In this document: positions 44,990-55,440 of the stretch, piece after piece
Numbering within the stretch: position 1 is the stretch's first letter
How the letters are laid out: each line of letters opens with the position of its first letter
Source: Neoceratodus forsteri
Taxonomy: Eukaryota > Chordata > Ceratodontiformes > Ceratodontidae
Direction: 5' to 3'
DNA length: 64,000 nucleotides
NCBI GenBank assembly: GCA_016271365.2
Contig: JADMNL010000028.1
Span: 100,164,001-100,228,000, forward strand
Notes under the pieces: generated by a model
Database searches by the model: none
The model's input: the letters and a program-made list of their open reading frames with translations, nothing else
What the model was told of the DNA's origin: nothing
Program-made: the position numbers and the translations under genes

Positions 44990-45172
44990 ACAGAAACATA
45001 GAATTTGACGGCATTTAAGGACTGCTTGGCCCACCCAGTCTGCCCATTGTTCCCTACCTACATTACCACTGCAGACCCTATTCGATCCACAGCTCTTTCT
45101 CCCCCTCTTCCTTTACATGCCTCCCTTGTACCTATCCCATGTATTCTCGAACCCCACCAGTTTTCGCCCCAA
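44990..45172 (-). mobile_element. CR1 LINE 3' tail
   Basis: The complement has the CR1 end: acacagaaacatagaatttg, then ggcccacccagtctgcccat. Its coding part resumes at 45366, after the tRNA-like pair. Confidence 0.7.
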
Positions 45173-45212
45173 AATGGGTCTCAGTGAGAGGACTGTAAAT
45201 ATTTCCAGTAAT

Positions 45213-45283
45213 GGCTCATCAGGGATTTGAACTCATTACCTCTCACACCCAGAGCAAGAATCGTACTCCTAGTCCAACGAGCC
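45213..45283 (-). tRNA. tRNA-Pro(TGG)-like relic
   Basis: On the minus strand the 71 bases from ggctcgttggactagg to ctgatgagcc line up with vertebrate tRNA-Pro. All seven acceptor-stem pairs form (one G-T), and the anticodon loop reads tctgggt with TGG. The T stem is mostly unpaired, base 33 is C not T, and no T-run terminator follows. It is probably a pseudogene. Confidence 0.6.
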
Positions 45284-45292
45284 ATTTAATTT

Positions 45293-45364
45293 CTTCCCAC
45301 TGGGAAGGCGAACCCCGGCCTCCCACATGACAGGCAGGGATGCTAACCACTACACTAATGAGGA
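45293..45364 (-). tRNA. tRNA-Asp(GTC)-like relic
   Basis: The 72 bases on the minus strand start tcctcattagtgtagtgg, have the anticodon loop with GTC (cctgtcat) and the box B ggggttcgcct. They match vertebrate tRNA-Asp closely but with mismatches in the acceptor and T stems. It lies nine bases upstream of the tRNA-Pro relic on the same strand. Confidence 0.6.
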
Positions 45365-45365
45365 C

Positions 45366-45750
45366 CACTGTCTGCTCTCAGCCTCCTTTTCTTCAGGGTG
45401 GAGATGTTAAGGACTTCTTGCCCGTCCTCATTGCTTTTGTCCCCCATATTGCAGATCATGTGGGTGGCCATGCATTGCACCCTCTTGATTGCCTCAATGT
45501 CCTTTTTAGTACTGAGGTTCCAGAACTGCCTGCAAACCCCAGGTGGAGTCTGACCACAGCCATGTAAAGTAGCAGGACTACTTCCTTTGCCTTGCTGCTG
45601 ACTCCCCTTTTGATGCTTCCCAGCATTCTGCTGGCCCCCTTAACAGTGGCTGCGCACTGCTTGTCCAGCATCTGCCATGTGTTTCTTGTGACCCCCAGGT
45701 CCTTTTCCTCCTCCACTGCAGCAAGAGGAGCCCCCTCCCCCCTACCTCTT
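45366..45750 (-). pseudogene. CR1 LINE fragment (RT C-terminus)
   Basis: Minus-strand sequence encodes GASRMLGSIKRGVSSKAKEVV and LLYMAVVRLHL, parallel to about 13720-13880 of the reference CR1. Confidence 0.75.
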
Positions 45751-45986
45751 CACCTCATTTGGCTACAGGGCCATTTTACGAGGTACAGAAGGTATAGATT
45801 TAGTGCTGACCTGTCCCTGCACACGGAGTGCATATCTACTGGTGTGCATATCTACTGTGACTGGGAATCTGGGAACAACCACACAGATTCTATGATTGGG
45901 TGTGCATCTGATCTCTAGTTCATCAAACACTCCAGTTTGTTTCAATTGATTTCTTTTGTCTCCATATGGTTTAATGTTGTCCACAG

Positions 45987-46166
45987 GTGACTACAACTAC
46001 ACTACAGCTGCAGGCAGCAACGGAGTGTCCGAAGTGCCTGACTGCAGTGGGAAGTAAGAATGAACCAGAACCACATGGAGGACGTCACAAAGAAAGGTCA
46101 GACTGCAAAGCTGGCTGTCCTAGGACAAAAAGCCCTCCACTGTTTCCTGTTCATTGTGAGGTGTGA
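45987..46166 (+). other. Possible Cys-rich exon-like segment
   Basis: An acceptor-like ttaatgttgtccacag precedes a 59-codon open frame with CPKC, CKAGC and HC motifs, ending at a TGA at 46164-46166. A donor-like ggaagtaaga also occurs inside. I do not recognise the protein, and the frame may be chance. Confidence 0.22.
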
Positions 46167-46479
46167 ATCCAGTGACATTAATTACTGTAGGTAGTGTACA
46201 GGCTGCCATTAGTCAGAGTGTTGCACTAAGCATTGTTGCATTTGGCTGCAAGTGTAGCCCCATGACCACCACTACTAGGGGGCACTGTGCCGTTTGTATC
46301 TTCCCATGTATTTTGGTCACCAAGGGGTTACTTTCTAAGCAGAGCCAGCTCTTATGCCATGTGACCGTTGCCACTGTTAAAGGTAGGAGTTGGTATCCAT
46401 TTTATTTTGTCATAGAGATTTTTCTCCCTTGGCTGGTGTCCGACAGGCTATGTGGCCCTGTCCCTGCCTCCCTCATCCG
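46167..46479. other. Unassigned sequence
   Basis: No feature recognised. Confidence 0.3.
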
Positions 46480-47000
46480 GCACCCACCTGCTCGACTCAC
46501 CTTGCCCCATAGTTTCCTTCCACAGATTGCCCCCCCATGGCAGGGCCAGGATGGGGAGGGCTGTCCCCTCCCTACCCGAAGACTCACATCCAGAACCGGG
46601 GGTTGGTGGTCAGGCGGCAGTGCAGGAATGGGGGTAGGCAGGGCTTCATTAAGCTGGCATCACCCCTTTTCCATTTTCGCCCTTGTCCCCAGCCATGGCA
46701 GCATGAAAGCATGTGCACATGGAGACGCAAGCACACTACGGAATAGTGGCCCCTCCCTTCCATGATGCTTGTACTCCTATGCTGCCACCCGGCCTCCATC
46801 AGGTGGCAGCCAAGGAGCGAGACTGTGGGCTGTCCCACCCTGGGACAGGACAACTGTCCATCAGACACTCAATCCTCCCTCCCCCCCGGCTGATCCCTGG
46901 TGACCCGAGCTCGTTCCCAAACCCGGGTCACCAGTATGGGAAAAGGTAAGGTGCGCCAGGCACCTCAGCCCTCTTTACTACTGGGCCGGCTACTGGTATC
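46480..47000 (-). repeat. GGCCGGC-family SINE
   Basis: The head is at the right: complement of cccaaacccgggtcaccag near 46917 and actgggccggct near 46981. The body runs leftward through GC-rich sequence. The 5' limit of the element on this side is uncertain. Confidence 0.5.
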
Positions 47001-47048
47001 CCTTTTAAAGAGGCAGGAGTTAGGAGGAGTTGGTGGAGGAGTAAAGTA

Positions 47049-47597
47049 CTAAGAGTAGGGATGCTCCCTAAAGTGGATCCACGTTAGGTCCTTGCTGGCT
47101 TGTGTTTGGGGGTGAAGATAAAGGTGGGTGTGATCTGAGCTGCTGGGGAAACCTGAAGTCACATTGAAATGCACCTTCTCATCGGCACTGAAAGGTTCCC
47201 AACTTTGGTTGGAAGGACCACACTCAGAAGAATGGTTGGCGATGAGGTAATGCATCTGTCTGGGGCATTATGGTCTGCTGAGGTGCTGTCTCCATCTGAC
47301 ACCAGTCTTTCGTGTCACTAAAGTAACTGGGTGCTGGGGAAGGGTTGTCTGTCCAGGGGCCCCATCCTGAACCATAACAGGTGCCCATCTGTTTGGCTCC
47401 TAGTCCTGAAGTCCAAATCCCTGAGGTCCCCCAGGAATGAGGGGTGTTGTGGAACACAGAATGTGAAGGAGGAGTGGAGTTGGGACCCTTAACCAGAGTT
47501 CCATGGTTGACTGGTTGGGAGAGGCTGCCAATGTGTTTCCTATCATCTGGTGGGTATATAAAGTTCACCAGCAGGCGGATGCAGGGTTTACTCTAGG
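47049..47597 (-). other. Coding-like region with one frame change, unidentified
   Basis: Two long minus-strand frames (47597-47224 and 47255-47049) overlap with a single +1 shift at a CCCC run. The first holds IRLLVNFIYPPDDRKHIG and SYFSDTKDWCQME, the second ECGPSNQSWEPFSADEKVHF. Composition is protein-like and unrelated to the repeats around it. I do not recognise the family. It could be a decayed C-terminal exon or a chance pair. Confidence 0.3.
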
Positions 47598-48179
47598 GAC
47601 CCCTGTTTAAGGATCTGTGCCTGGGCTATGTATTAATATCTAGAAAGAAACAGAATAAGTGCTACTTAAGTGTCTGTGACAAGTGTTTGCCTCCAATGTC
47701 TTGAATTATACTGGTTACATGCTGCTGACTAGCTCCCTGATCAGTATTAGAGCTGTATACACATAAACTGCTCTGCTTTGGCTGTGATTTCAAGTTGTGG
47801 GTAATGAACTTTATTTCTTTATAATTATTTTTGCCTCACTTCTTTTTTTTTTTTTTTTTTTAACCTTGTGTTTATGCTCCTTGTCTGCCTCGTCCCTCCA
47901 CTCTCTCCGACGTCCTCCATGGACCTCCCAGACCCCCATTGTGATCTGCCCCTAGAGCGCCCCATCCACACACACTTCCCTGAAGACCCCCCCCCGGTAT
48001 ACCCCCGGGTAGGGGTGGAGAGGGCAACCCCGACACTTACCTCTCTCCAAACCAGCACTCTGTATGTGTACGTGGATCCGGCACAGCGGAGTCTGTCTGA
48101 TGAGCCCTGGAGAAGTTCCACGGAGGCGTCATCGCTTAGGAGGGAGCGAGGTGTTTTTTCCTTATTCTTTCCCCCCTGA
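47598..48179. other. Unassigned sequence with a T-run
   Basis: A run of T's at 47843-47861 could be the tail of a minus-strand retroposon. No other feature is recognised. Confidence 0.3.
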
Positions 48180-48420
48180 CGTCGGAATCTGCTGGCTGCT
48201 GTTCCACCTACTGCGCCATCCACCTGGGCTCCCCTAGGTGGCGGCATTGCAGCGAGCCTGCAGTCCCCCCAAGAGAAGGAGAGCTGCCGCGGGCGCTCTA
48301 TCCTTCTCCGCCCCAGTCAACCCCCGATGACCCGTGATCATTCCCGAACCCGGGTCGCCGGCGTGGTTCGAGGTGTGGTGTCCAGCACCTCAACCCTCAG
48401 CACCACCGGGCCGGCTTTAC
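48180..48420 (-). repeat. GGCCGGC-family SINE
   Basis: Complement carries gccggcccggtggtgctgag, the box A-like gaggtgctggacaccac and the box B-like cgacccgggttcgggaa. It is the best-preserved head of this family in the window. Confidence 0.75.
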
Positions 48421-49095
48421 CTCGCTTCTTTGAATTAGCTGCCACTGCCATGGATGCACAGCTTGCCAAAATATGCAATCCCTCCTTCACGACTGGTCAT
48501 GTTCCTAAACTGTGGAAACTGGCGTGTGTTGTGCCTATGCATAGAAGGGAATCCTCACCCTGGACTGGCAATTTTAGGCAAATATCAGTCCTGTCTTGCA
48601 TGACCAAGATGTAGGAAAAAAATCGTTAAGTAGCCAAATCTCCAGATTCCTTGCAGATAATGAGCTCCTCTTATCCTATGAGCATGGGTTTAGGTGAAAT
48701 CACAGTATGTCGACCGCCAAATTCACGTATCATTTGTACGATGGCATGGAAGCTGGACATGTCTCAGGTCACAGGTACTGACTTTGTGGCTCTGACCAGA
48801 GGCTTTGACCTTGTGAATCACACCCTTTAAATTCAGCGGTGCCTTGCATATAGTCCTGGCCTCCCAGTGCTGTGCCATAAATTAGAGACCACCTTAGTAA
48901 CCATGAACATAGGGTGACACTCAGTAGCGCTATGGTGGCTTCTTTAATTTCTTTATTAGTTGACACCCGAAATTGGAATGAATTTGATGTAACAATTTTG
49001 ACTTCGAACATATGATTTTATTGCATGTTACTTCTTATTTATTTGACTGTTTATTATACTGCATTTTATTCAGTAAATAAAAATTATACTGGAAA
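48421..49095 (+). pseudogene. L2-type LINE fragment (reverse transcriptase)
   Basis: Coding remnants HVPKLWKLACVVPMHR and ISVLSCMTKM match RT positions around 27740-27850 of the L2-type element. Later remnants include a YEHGFR phrase. It ends with an AT-rich tail (cagtaaataaaaatta). Confidence 0.6.
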
Positions 49096-49529
49096 AAGAA
49101 GGAACCCAAACTAAAGTATAGTTTACAGCACTACACCTGAGCCACAGTTCAAGATCCCCAACCTCAGTAATGGGGGAAAAAATGTTTTAACGTTCATGTT
49201 TTATACTGTTGTCTAGTTGTTGGTTTTTTTTACCCGTTGTTCACTTTTTTTCTTACCTTTCTTTTGTTTTGTAAATGGCAATTACCATTTTATTAGCAGA
49301 ACAGCCTACTCCAGCGGTTGTCGGTTATGCTCTATAGAGAACAGTTACAGACGATTGAAGCCATGCGGTGAACCTACACCCATAACCATGGTATATTTAG
49401 CACAGTGCCTACCCTGTCATGTGTTGTTGCTTACGTATAGGTAAAAGTTGACAAACAATGTTTAGTATGTGCCTGCAGGTGTAACTAGTGCAGTTGATGT
49501 ACCAGGTCACAATGGTGATCATTTCCCTT
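49096..49529. other. Unassigned sequence
   Basis: No feature recognised. It may include more of the Penelope-associated repeat that follows. Confidence 0.3.
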
Positions 49530-49775
49530 AAAGGGGAACAGTCAGCACGAAGAGCCTCACACCCAAGTGTGGGTTTGGTCCCAACTTGCACTGCGTGTGC
49601 AAAACTAATTATTTTTTTTTTTAACTTACTTTTTACTGCAGGATAGTAAGTCTTATCTGGCTGATCCTGCTGACTCCCAAGCTGACTTTTTGTTGTAACC
49701 AGCAATCCCAGAATCCCCTGTGGCTGATGCCAGAGTTAGGCAGAGGCCATGGGAGATTAAATAGCCTGCAGTGTA
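49530..49775 (-). mobile_element. Penelope-associated repeat, segment A
   Basis: It is the reverse complement of 58120-58370, sharing aacagtcagcac, gggattctgggat and tagcctgcagtg. In that other copy the segment sits beside PLE endonuclease sequence and a ribozyme-like fold. Confidence 0.6.
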
Positions 49776-49789
49776 TGTTAGCGCTTTTA

Positions 49790-49995
49790 TAAGTTTAGAT
49801 CAGCTGCTTGCCAGTCCTGCTACAAGTACCTCACAGGGGTAAACAGGGTGCAGGAGGGGAGTCTCTTCTATAAGAGATGAGCACCAGGAACAGGGTGCAT
49901 GCAGTGAAGCTGGAAGGGCGGGAGTGTGTTCAGGAAAGATGTGAGGAAATATTTCTTCACTGAAAGGGCAGTAGACACCTGGAACAGACTGAGGT
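49790..49995 (+). mobile_element. CR1 LINE 3' fragment
   Basis: It contains ctacaagtacctcacaggggt, gcatgcagtgaagctgg and gaaatatttcttcactgaaag, the CR1 C-terminal coding pattern. It separates two halves of the Penelope-associated repeat. Confidence 0.65.
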
Positions 49996-50105
49996 TTTTG
50001 TAATATACAAACCCTTTTTATAGCCCATGATTTAAAAATGCACATGCTCTCTATGTTAAGAAATTAAAGTGGCAGTGCTCAGTAAAAGCAGTTAAAATGC
50101 AGAAA
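49996..50105 (-). mobile_element. Penelope-associated repeat, segment B
   Basis: Reverse complement of 58375-58480: aactgcttttactgagcac and atgggctataaaaagg, including the TATA-like motif. Its position relative to segment A is swapped compared with 58 kb. Confidence 0.6.
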
Positions 50106-50483
50106 GAGTTCATGTAAACAAAACATCTGGTAAAGAGTGTTTTACTATTACATTTTAGCTATAGAATTTCCTCATTATCCTAAAGTTATTACAAGTGCAA
50201 CTATATCAAAGTCACAACTGGCTGCATATATCCATACATTTTTTGGCATATTGATGTGAACCACAGTCCAGGTACAATGTTCCAGTTTCACAAGTATACA
50301 GCTTTTTCATCTTGAGCTGTTATGGAATGCATCATCCTTCTGGAACCAAAAAATGGTTTTCCTGTGTAACTTTGTGGTTATCCTAAGATGTCCACGATTC
50401 TGTAATATAGTTAATGTCATGATTGACGCATAGTGCGCAGCACTTTTTACTTCTCATTATTTGGCGGTACATCTAAACACTCT
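50106..50483. other. Unassigned sequence
   Basis: AT-rich, no feature recognised. Confidence 0.3.
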
Positions 50484-50940
50484 GGCCCGGATATTCAAAC
50501 TGCACCAGGCTGTGGCGCAAGCCTGGGCGCAGCTTAACTTTGTTGCGCAGGGGTGTGGCCTGGGTGATATTCAACGGAGCTGCGCTATGGCGCGTAACTT
50601 TGAACTCGCACCTAGCCACCCACTGTGCATCAGCGCGTGGCACTGCACCAGCGCAAGTGGCCCGGAAGTGGAGCATGGAATCTTGCTAGCACAAAGTGCC
50701 ATTGCGCCATGCACAGCACCTGCGATATTCAAAAGGGGACTTGCAAATGGGGCCATAATTTATGCGGTTCACAGGGGGCCATTTGCTTCTCATTACAGCC
50801 CCATTTGCATGCCATTAGCATGCAGGTGCGCCGATCCCCGACGATTTGCGCCTGGCGCCCTGCCAGGCAGCAGCCGTCAGGGACCGACGCCCCCTGCAGC
50901 CCGATCGCAGGCAATCCTGTAATATAAAAAAAAAAACCTT

Positions 50941-51225
50941 CCAGTATCCCTGGTGGTCCAGTGGGCCTCTATGTGCCTGATCGCGGGCATCAGTATAGTC
51001 CCCCTCCCCCGTCCAATATCCCTGGTGGTCCAGTGGACCTCTATGTGACCAATCGCGGGCATCAATATAGTCCCCCTCCCTCCAATATCCCTGGTGGTCC
51101 AGTGGACCTCTATGTGCCCGATCGCGGGCATCAGTATATTCCCCCCGTCCAGTATCCCTGGTGGTCCAGTGGACTGATCGCCGCCCGATCGCGGGCATCT
51201 GTAACACATAACAGACCCCTGCCAC
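50941..51225 (+). repeat. Minisatellite of about 70 bp, four copies
   Basis: Units start near 50941, 51012, 51081 and 51149 and share tatccctggtggtccagtgg and gatcgcgggcatc. A related unit lies inverted at about 51640-51770. Confidence 0.85.
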
Positions 51226-51806
51226 CCTGGTGGTCTAGTGTACCCCCCTCCCCAGCTGCCCACTAGGCCCCCGCCCCGCTCCCCCTGTCAGCGGCGGCGG
51301 CAGCACCCCCACCTGCCGCCCCACCGCCCGCCGACTGACAGCTCGGTGGGCTGCACGCACGTGGTTACCAGCGTGAGCCAATGGGCGTGCAGGCCATCCG
51401 ATACTACTTCGGTCAGATAACAGATCATTCACAACCTGGACTGGTAATCGGATGAGCTACGCCCGTGGCTCGCTGGGCGTGCAATCGCGGTAATCGTGGC
51501 GGGCGGCAGGCAGTAGTGCTGCCACCCGCCGGCGACGAGGCGGTCAAAGCAGCGAAGGGAGGAGGGGGCCACCAGGGGGTGTACATTGTGAATGCCAGCG
51601 ATCGGCGGCATGGAAATGGGCGTGGAGACCTGCGGTGCCCGCGACCAAAAAATCCCACTGGACCCCAGACTGAGCGTGGGGGGACTATGCACTGATGCCC
51701 GTGATCGAGGCACATAGAGGTCCACTAGTACCAGGAAATAGACGCAGGATTTCCAGGGATGCCGCGATAGGGCATGGGGGCACCGCCAGGTGTGGCAAGA
51801 CTACGG

Positions 51807-51872
51807 TGGCCACCCACAGGTGGCAGCTGCCATGTTGCACTCCTGATGCGGCAGCTCACCTGTGGGTGGCCA
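51807..51872. repeat. Perfect 16-bp inverted repeat
   Basis: TGGCCACCCACAGGTG (51807-51822) and CACCTGTGGGTGGCCA (51857-51872) would form a hairpin with a 34-nt loop. It may be a small element inserted in the larger transposon. Confidence 0.7.
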
Positions 51873-52329
51873 TCAGCATTCCTTTTTTTTTTGGCTTAAC
51901 TTTGTGCAGGCGCAGGTAGGTGTTCGCATGCATGACTCTGCACATCCTGGGCTGAATATCGGGCTGTGCAGGTTATGCATGGGCACGCTCCCCCCACCTG
52001 TGCCTGCATACATTACTGATGCACTCCAGCGCATCGGGATTTGTGCAGCGCACTTTTCCCTTTTGAATATCGCGCCAGGGCGCATCAGTGGATTGCGTAT
52101 GGCGCAACACTGTTGCGCCATGTGCAACCCTTTTGAATATCTGGGCCTCTGTGTAAAACCTCACATAGTTCCTGTTGAGACGTCATATGGAAGGCGTGCC
52201 ACCACAGAACCTTGTCATTTGCTGGCACCACCTACAGTTTTTTTAACTTATTAACACAAGTGCAGGAATTGTCAGGATTGTACTATATTCCATAATGCAA
52301 CACTGTTCAGGGTCTCTGTCATAGAAAAT

Positions 52330-52620
52330 GTGGCAGTTTGCTGGCCCATTGTCACAGGGGCAGGGCACCGACCTGCGATGCCGGCGACTTGGATTCGGGA
52401 ATGGACCTGGGATGTCGGAGGGCCGGCCGGGGGGAGAAGGATCGAGCATCCAAGGACTACTCTCCTTCTCCAGGGGGAGGGTGAGGAGTGTGTCAGCGTT
52501 ACAGGGACACCTAGCGGAGGCTGGGTGTATCGCTTGCACCAATGCCAACACGTTTTGAGGGCAGGGTGGATGCTGGTTGTCATTGCACGTCCCCACCCTC
52601 GCAAAAATAGGGGAGAAAAA
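52330..52620 (+). repeat. GGCCGGC-family SINE
   Basis: Head with cgacttggattcgggaatgg, then gagggccggccggggggag, a body with ggacacctagcggaggctgg, and an end at gtcattgcacgtccccaccc. Confidence 0.75.
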
Positions 52621-52844
52621 TTGCCACCTAACTGCCTAGATGACGCTCGCCCCTTGGCTGCGATCAGCTCCCAGGCCGACTCTCAACCTATCCTGTTGAT
52701 TGCGCACCTTAAAAGGGGTCAGGTGCCATACCCCCTGGCTTGCCCCCCTGTGTGGGGTTATCAGGAGTCGTGGCTGATGTGGGAGTGGCAGTCGAAGGGG
52801 TCCGTGACCGAGCTGAGGTAATGGCGGTTGGCGACACCAAAAAA
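52621..52844. other. Unassigned sequence
   Basis: No feature recognised. Confidence 0.3.
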
Positions 52845-53038
52845 AACCAGAAAATCTGCCAGTTTGAAGGCATCGTTTATACCTGGAGAATATCACACCC
52901 TGAATTTGTAAATCCAGTATGTCTCCCTTTTGTTTAGTTTGGCTTCCAGATCACCTTCTCTTGATGATGTAATAACTTTTTCAAGTCCCTGGAAAGTGGT
53001 GATGTGATTTTTTATTTTTTTATTTTTTTTTAAAGATG
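52845..53038 (-). pseudogene. Penelope-like element, C-terminal end of GIY-YIG protein
   Basis: The minus strand encodes GLEKVITSSREGDLEAKLNK followed by RETYWIYKF, the usual ending of Penelope-type proteins after the GIY-YIG nuclease. It continues the PLE sequence at 56590-56880 once the LTR element between them is removed. The same region is at 57962-58085 on the plus strand. Confidence 0.7.
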
Positions 53039-53680
53039 TGTAAGCCTCTTCTGGGAGCTTACTTCTAGTCTGTCCCGGGTTTTTTTGCCTGGTCTCCGGT
53101 GCCCCCTGCTAGCCAGAGGGGTTGGGAGGCCAGGGGCTATATAAAGGAAGTTTCTGGCATCTTTTGGGAGAGAGCAGATGGGGAGAAGAAGCAGTCTGGA
53201 GTCTTGGCCAGTTTCGGCCACAGGGCCAAGGTTCAGAACAGGGGTTGGGCGAGTGCCACCTTAGCCCACCACCCACAAGAGAGTAGCTCCTGGAGTCATC
53301 AAGGCCAAAATGGTGTTCCTGTAACATGGCTTGGCGTGGGGACAGCCATGTCAATTTATGGGAGCCAGGGCCCAGGGAGAAATGGAGCCTGCAATGTGAC
53401 CACTGGTATCAGGACAGGATGATGTGGAGGGGGTCCCTGCAAGTTAGGCCCGGTGGTTGCCACAGGGTTCCGGTGCATGGGTCGGTGGTGGCAGCTTGTG
53501 TCCTGACACTGTTGGATTAGTCCTGTGTCCACCTTGTGCATCAGTTTGAAGGCCCCTAAGAGTCCCAGCATTATGGGATCGATACCGCCCGGAGGAGAGT
53601 CGGTCTTGGGGTGCTAGTTGCAGCGTGGCATGAACTGGAAGTAAAGGAGGGAGACATTCAGTTGGAGAGAGATGTTCCCT
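53039..53680 (+). mobile_element. 5' LTR (3' part missing)
   Basis: It matches 55441-56097 from gtaagcc through ggagagagatgttccct. A TATA-like ggggctatataaagg is at 53134-53148. The last 490 bp present in the 3' LTR are absent here, and no primer-binding site is found. Confidence 0.7.
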
Positions 53681-53827
53681 GGCTTGCTCTGCCCCTGGAA
53701 AAAGTGAGAGGCCTGATGTGGAGATCAAAGAGGTCATCTCGGATCGAGGTTTCAGTGATGAGACAGAGATGTCGGCTATTCCGGAGGCAGTGCCAGAGGC
53801 CCCAGTTGTCGCTCTGACCTCTGGTTT

Positions 53828-54382
53828 ATGAGGAGCCAGTTTGGGAGTGGGACATTCCTTAGCCCTACCGGTTCCCCTCGTTCAGGTATCCGGATACAGC
53901 CCCCCACCCAGTTGGCTGTGGCCTGTAAAAACCGGGGTAAAGACCTGGACAACCTAAGACCCTCCGACCCCGTGCTGAAATACACTTCTGGGAGTTGGCT
54001 GCAAGAGTGCCCTGTTCAGGAATATCCACGTCTGTGTGAAAGATTGTGGGATGTCATCAAGGAGTGGCAAGAGGATTGGGTTTACCGTGGAGCCCTAGAC
54101 AAGGTGAGAACTTGCTGGAAGATCAGCCCGTCAGACTAGTCTGTGAACCAGTTAAAGATCATCATACAGGCCAAGTCTACGGGTGCTTCCACAGCCTCGA
54201 CTGGTATCACACTGGTTAAAACATTTGCAGTGGTACAGGACGTGGAAGGTATGTGCACCAAGTATTACATAATAAGTGAAAATGTGTTTGGAGAGGAGGT
54301 CACTAACCCAGACCTGAAGTACTTTTTCCCTCGAGACTACACCCGAGAGGTGCAACCTGGCAGTGTATCTGCACCTCTCTGA
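53828..54382 (+). pseudogene. Unidentified reading frame in the LTR element
   Basis: One frame runs for 185 codons with a single in-frame TAG at 54137-54139. The first part (104 codons) includes VLKYTSGSWLQECPVQEYPR and WDVIKEWQEDWVYRG. The second includes VVQDVEGMCTKYYIISENVF and ends YFFPRDYTREVQPGS. It resembles no Gag, Pol or Env motif I know. It lies where gag would be expected. It could be a diverged structural gene or captured host sequence. Confidence 0.45.
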
Positions 54383-55440
54383 ACCTACAGGACTGTAATG
54401 CAGCTGCTGAGCCCCCCCAGTTTCTTTTGTGGACTTCGAGCTGGACTGCAATGCCCCATTTTACTGGGTGTGATCAGCTCTTTTTGTTTATTTGAAAAAA
54501 AAGGGGGGAAAATATCTGGCTTCTAATGTTTAGTAATGCTTAAAGGCAGTAACAGTTAAAGGAGTTTGCCTTGCGTGTATGTGTTCAGCTCTGTTGAAAG
54601 GACTACATCTCCGCTGGACTTTCAGAGACTATTAATGGGACTCAAACTTGTTCCAGTGGCGGTACCATGGTACTGCAAATTGTAGTGTGGAGTGGTGTGA
54701 GGGTGTGTGCATGAGTGTGTATGTATGTGTGTGTCTGGCAGTCAGGCAACTGTGTTTGAAAAAAGAGGGGGACGTACACATGTTTCCCACTTGTAGTGTT
54801 TCTCCAACTTGTTTATGTTGCCATATTATTTGATTCTGTGCGCCCCTTGTTTTGGTGCAGGGTTTTAAATAATTGATTAGCAGTTTTTTTCCTTGGGATA
54901 ATACAAACTGTACAGAAAGTATTTATATAGGTTTTCTAGAAGTGATATGTTTGTTAAACACAGTGAGGCAAGTGCTATGCATTTTCACAATGTTTTAGCA
55001 CTTTTATGAGCAAAACGCTAATCAATTTTTAGAGTTAAATAAAACCCTGTGGTGCCCCTTGTTCCACAAGTGTCTTAAAGCTGTGCTGTTAACTGAGTGG
55101 GTGGTATCCATTGGCATCCCCAATGGTGGCAACAGGTTATGGCAGCTTAGGTAGTTGGTGTAGGGGGAGGGACGCCACCGTCCTAGTACCAGGCAGTCCA
55201 CCTGTGGGAACCAGTAGGGGGGTCGCCGGGGCCCTCAGATAGTCAGGGTTGGTATTGTAATGTAGTAGTGCCCTTGGGTTATTTATTTATTTTTTTTGGA
55301 GGGGTCTCCCACCATCACGGCGGTGCTGCAGCTCTGCCATGGAACAGCTGGATGGAGAGAGTACACATGTCTCCTCCCGGTGGGTTTTGTGGTAAGTGGC
55401 TAAGTGTTCACCAGGGGGTGAATGTTTTGTGTGGGGAAAG
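54383..55440 (+). mobile_element. Internal non-coding region of the LTR element and polypurine tract
   Basis: No conserved frame. It ends with the purine run gtggggaaag directly before the 3' LTR, fitting a polypurine tract. A TG-rich run is at 54697-54738. Confidence 0.5.

Larger units (their letters stand above)
50484..52147. mobile_element. Non-autonomous DNA transposon, Harbinger-like
   Basis: Terminal inverted repeats GGCCCGGATATTCAAA and TTTGAATATCTGGGCC bound 1664 bp. The 3-bp duplication TCT flanks it (50481-50483 and 52148-52150). A 3-bp duplication and a GGCCC-type end suggest PIF/Harbinger. The interior is GC- and CpG-rich, unlike its flanks, and has no transposase. It contains a tandem array and internal inverted copies, listed separately. 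Confidence 0.7.

Noticed and set aside
50941..51225. CRISPR-like array
   Set aside because: The repeats are contiguous 70-bp units without unique spacers, inside a DNA transposon of a vertebrate genome. It is a minisatellite.
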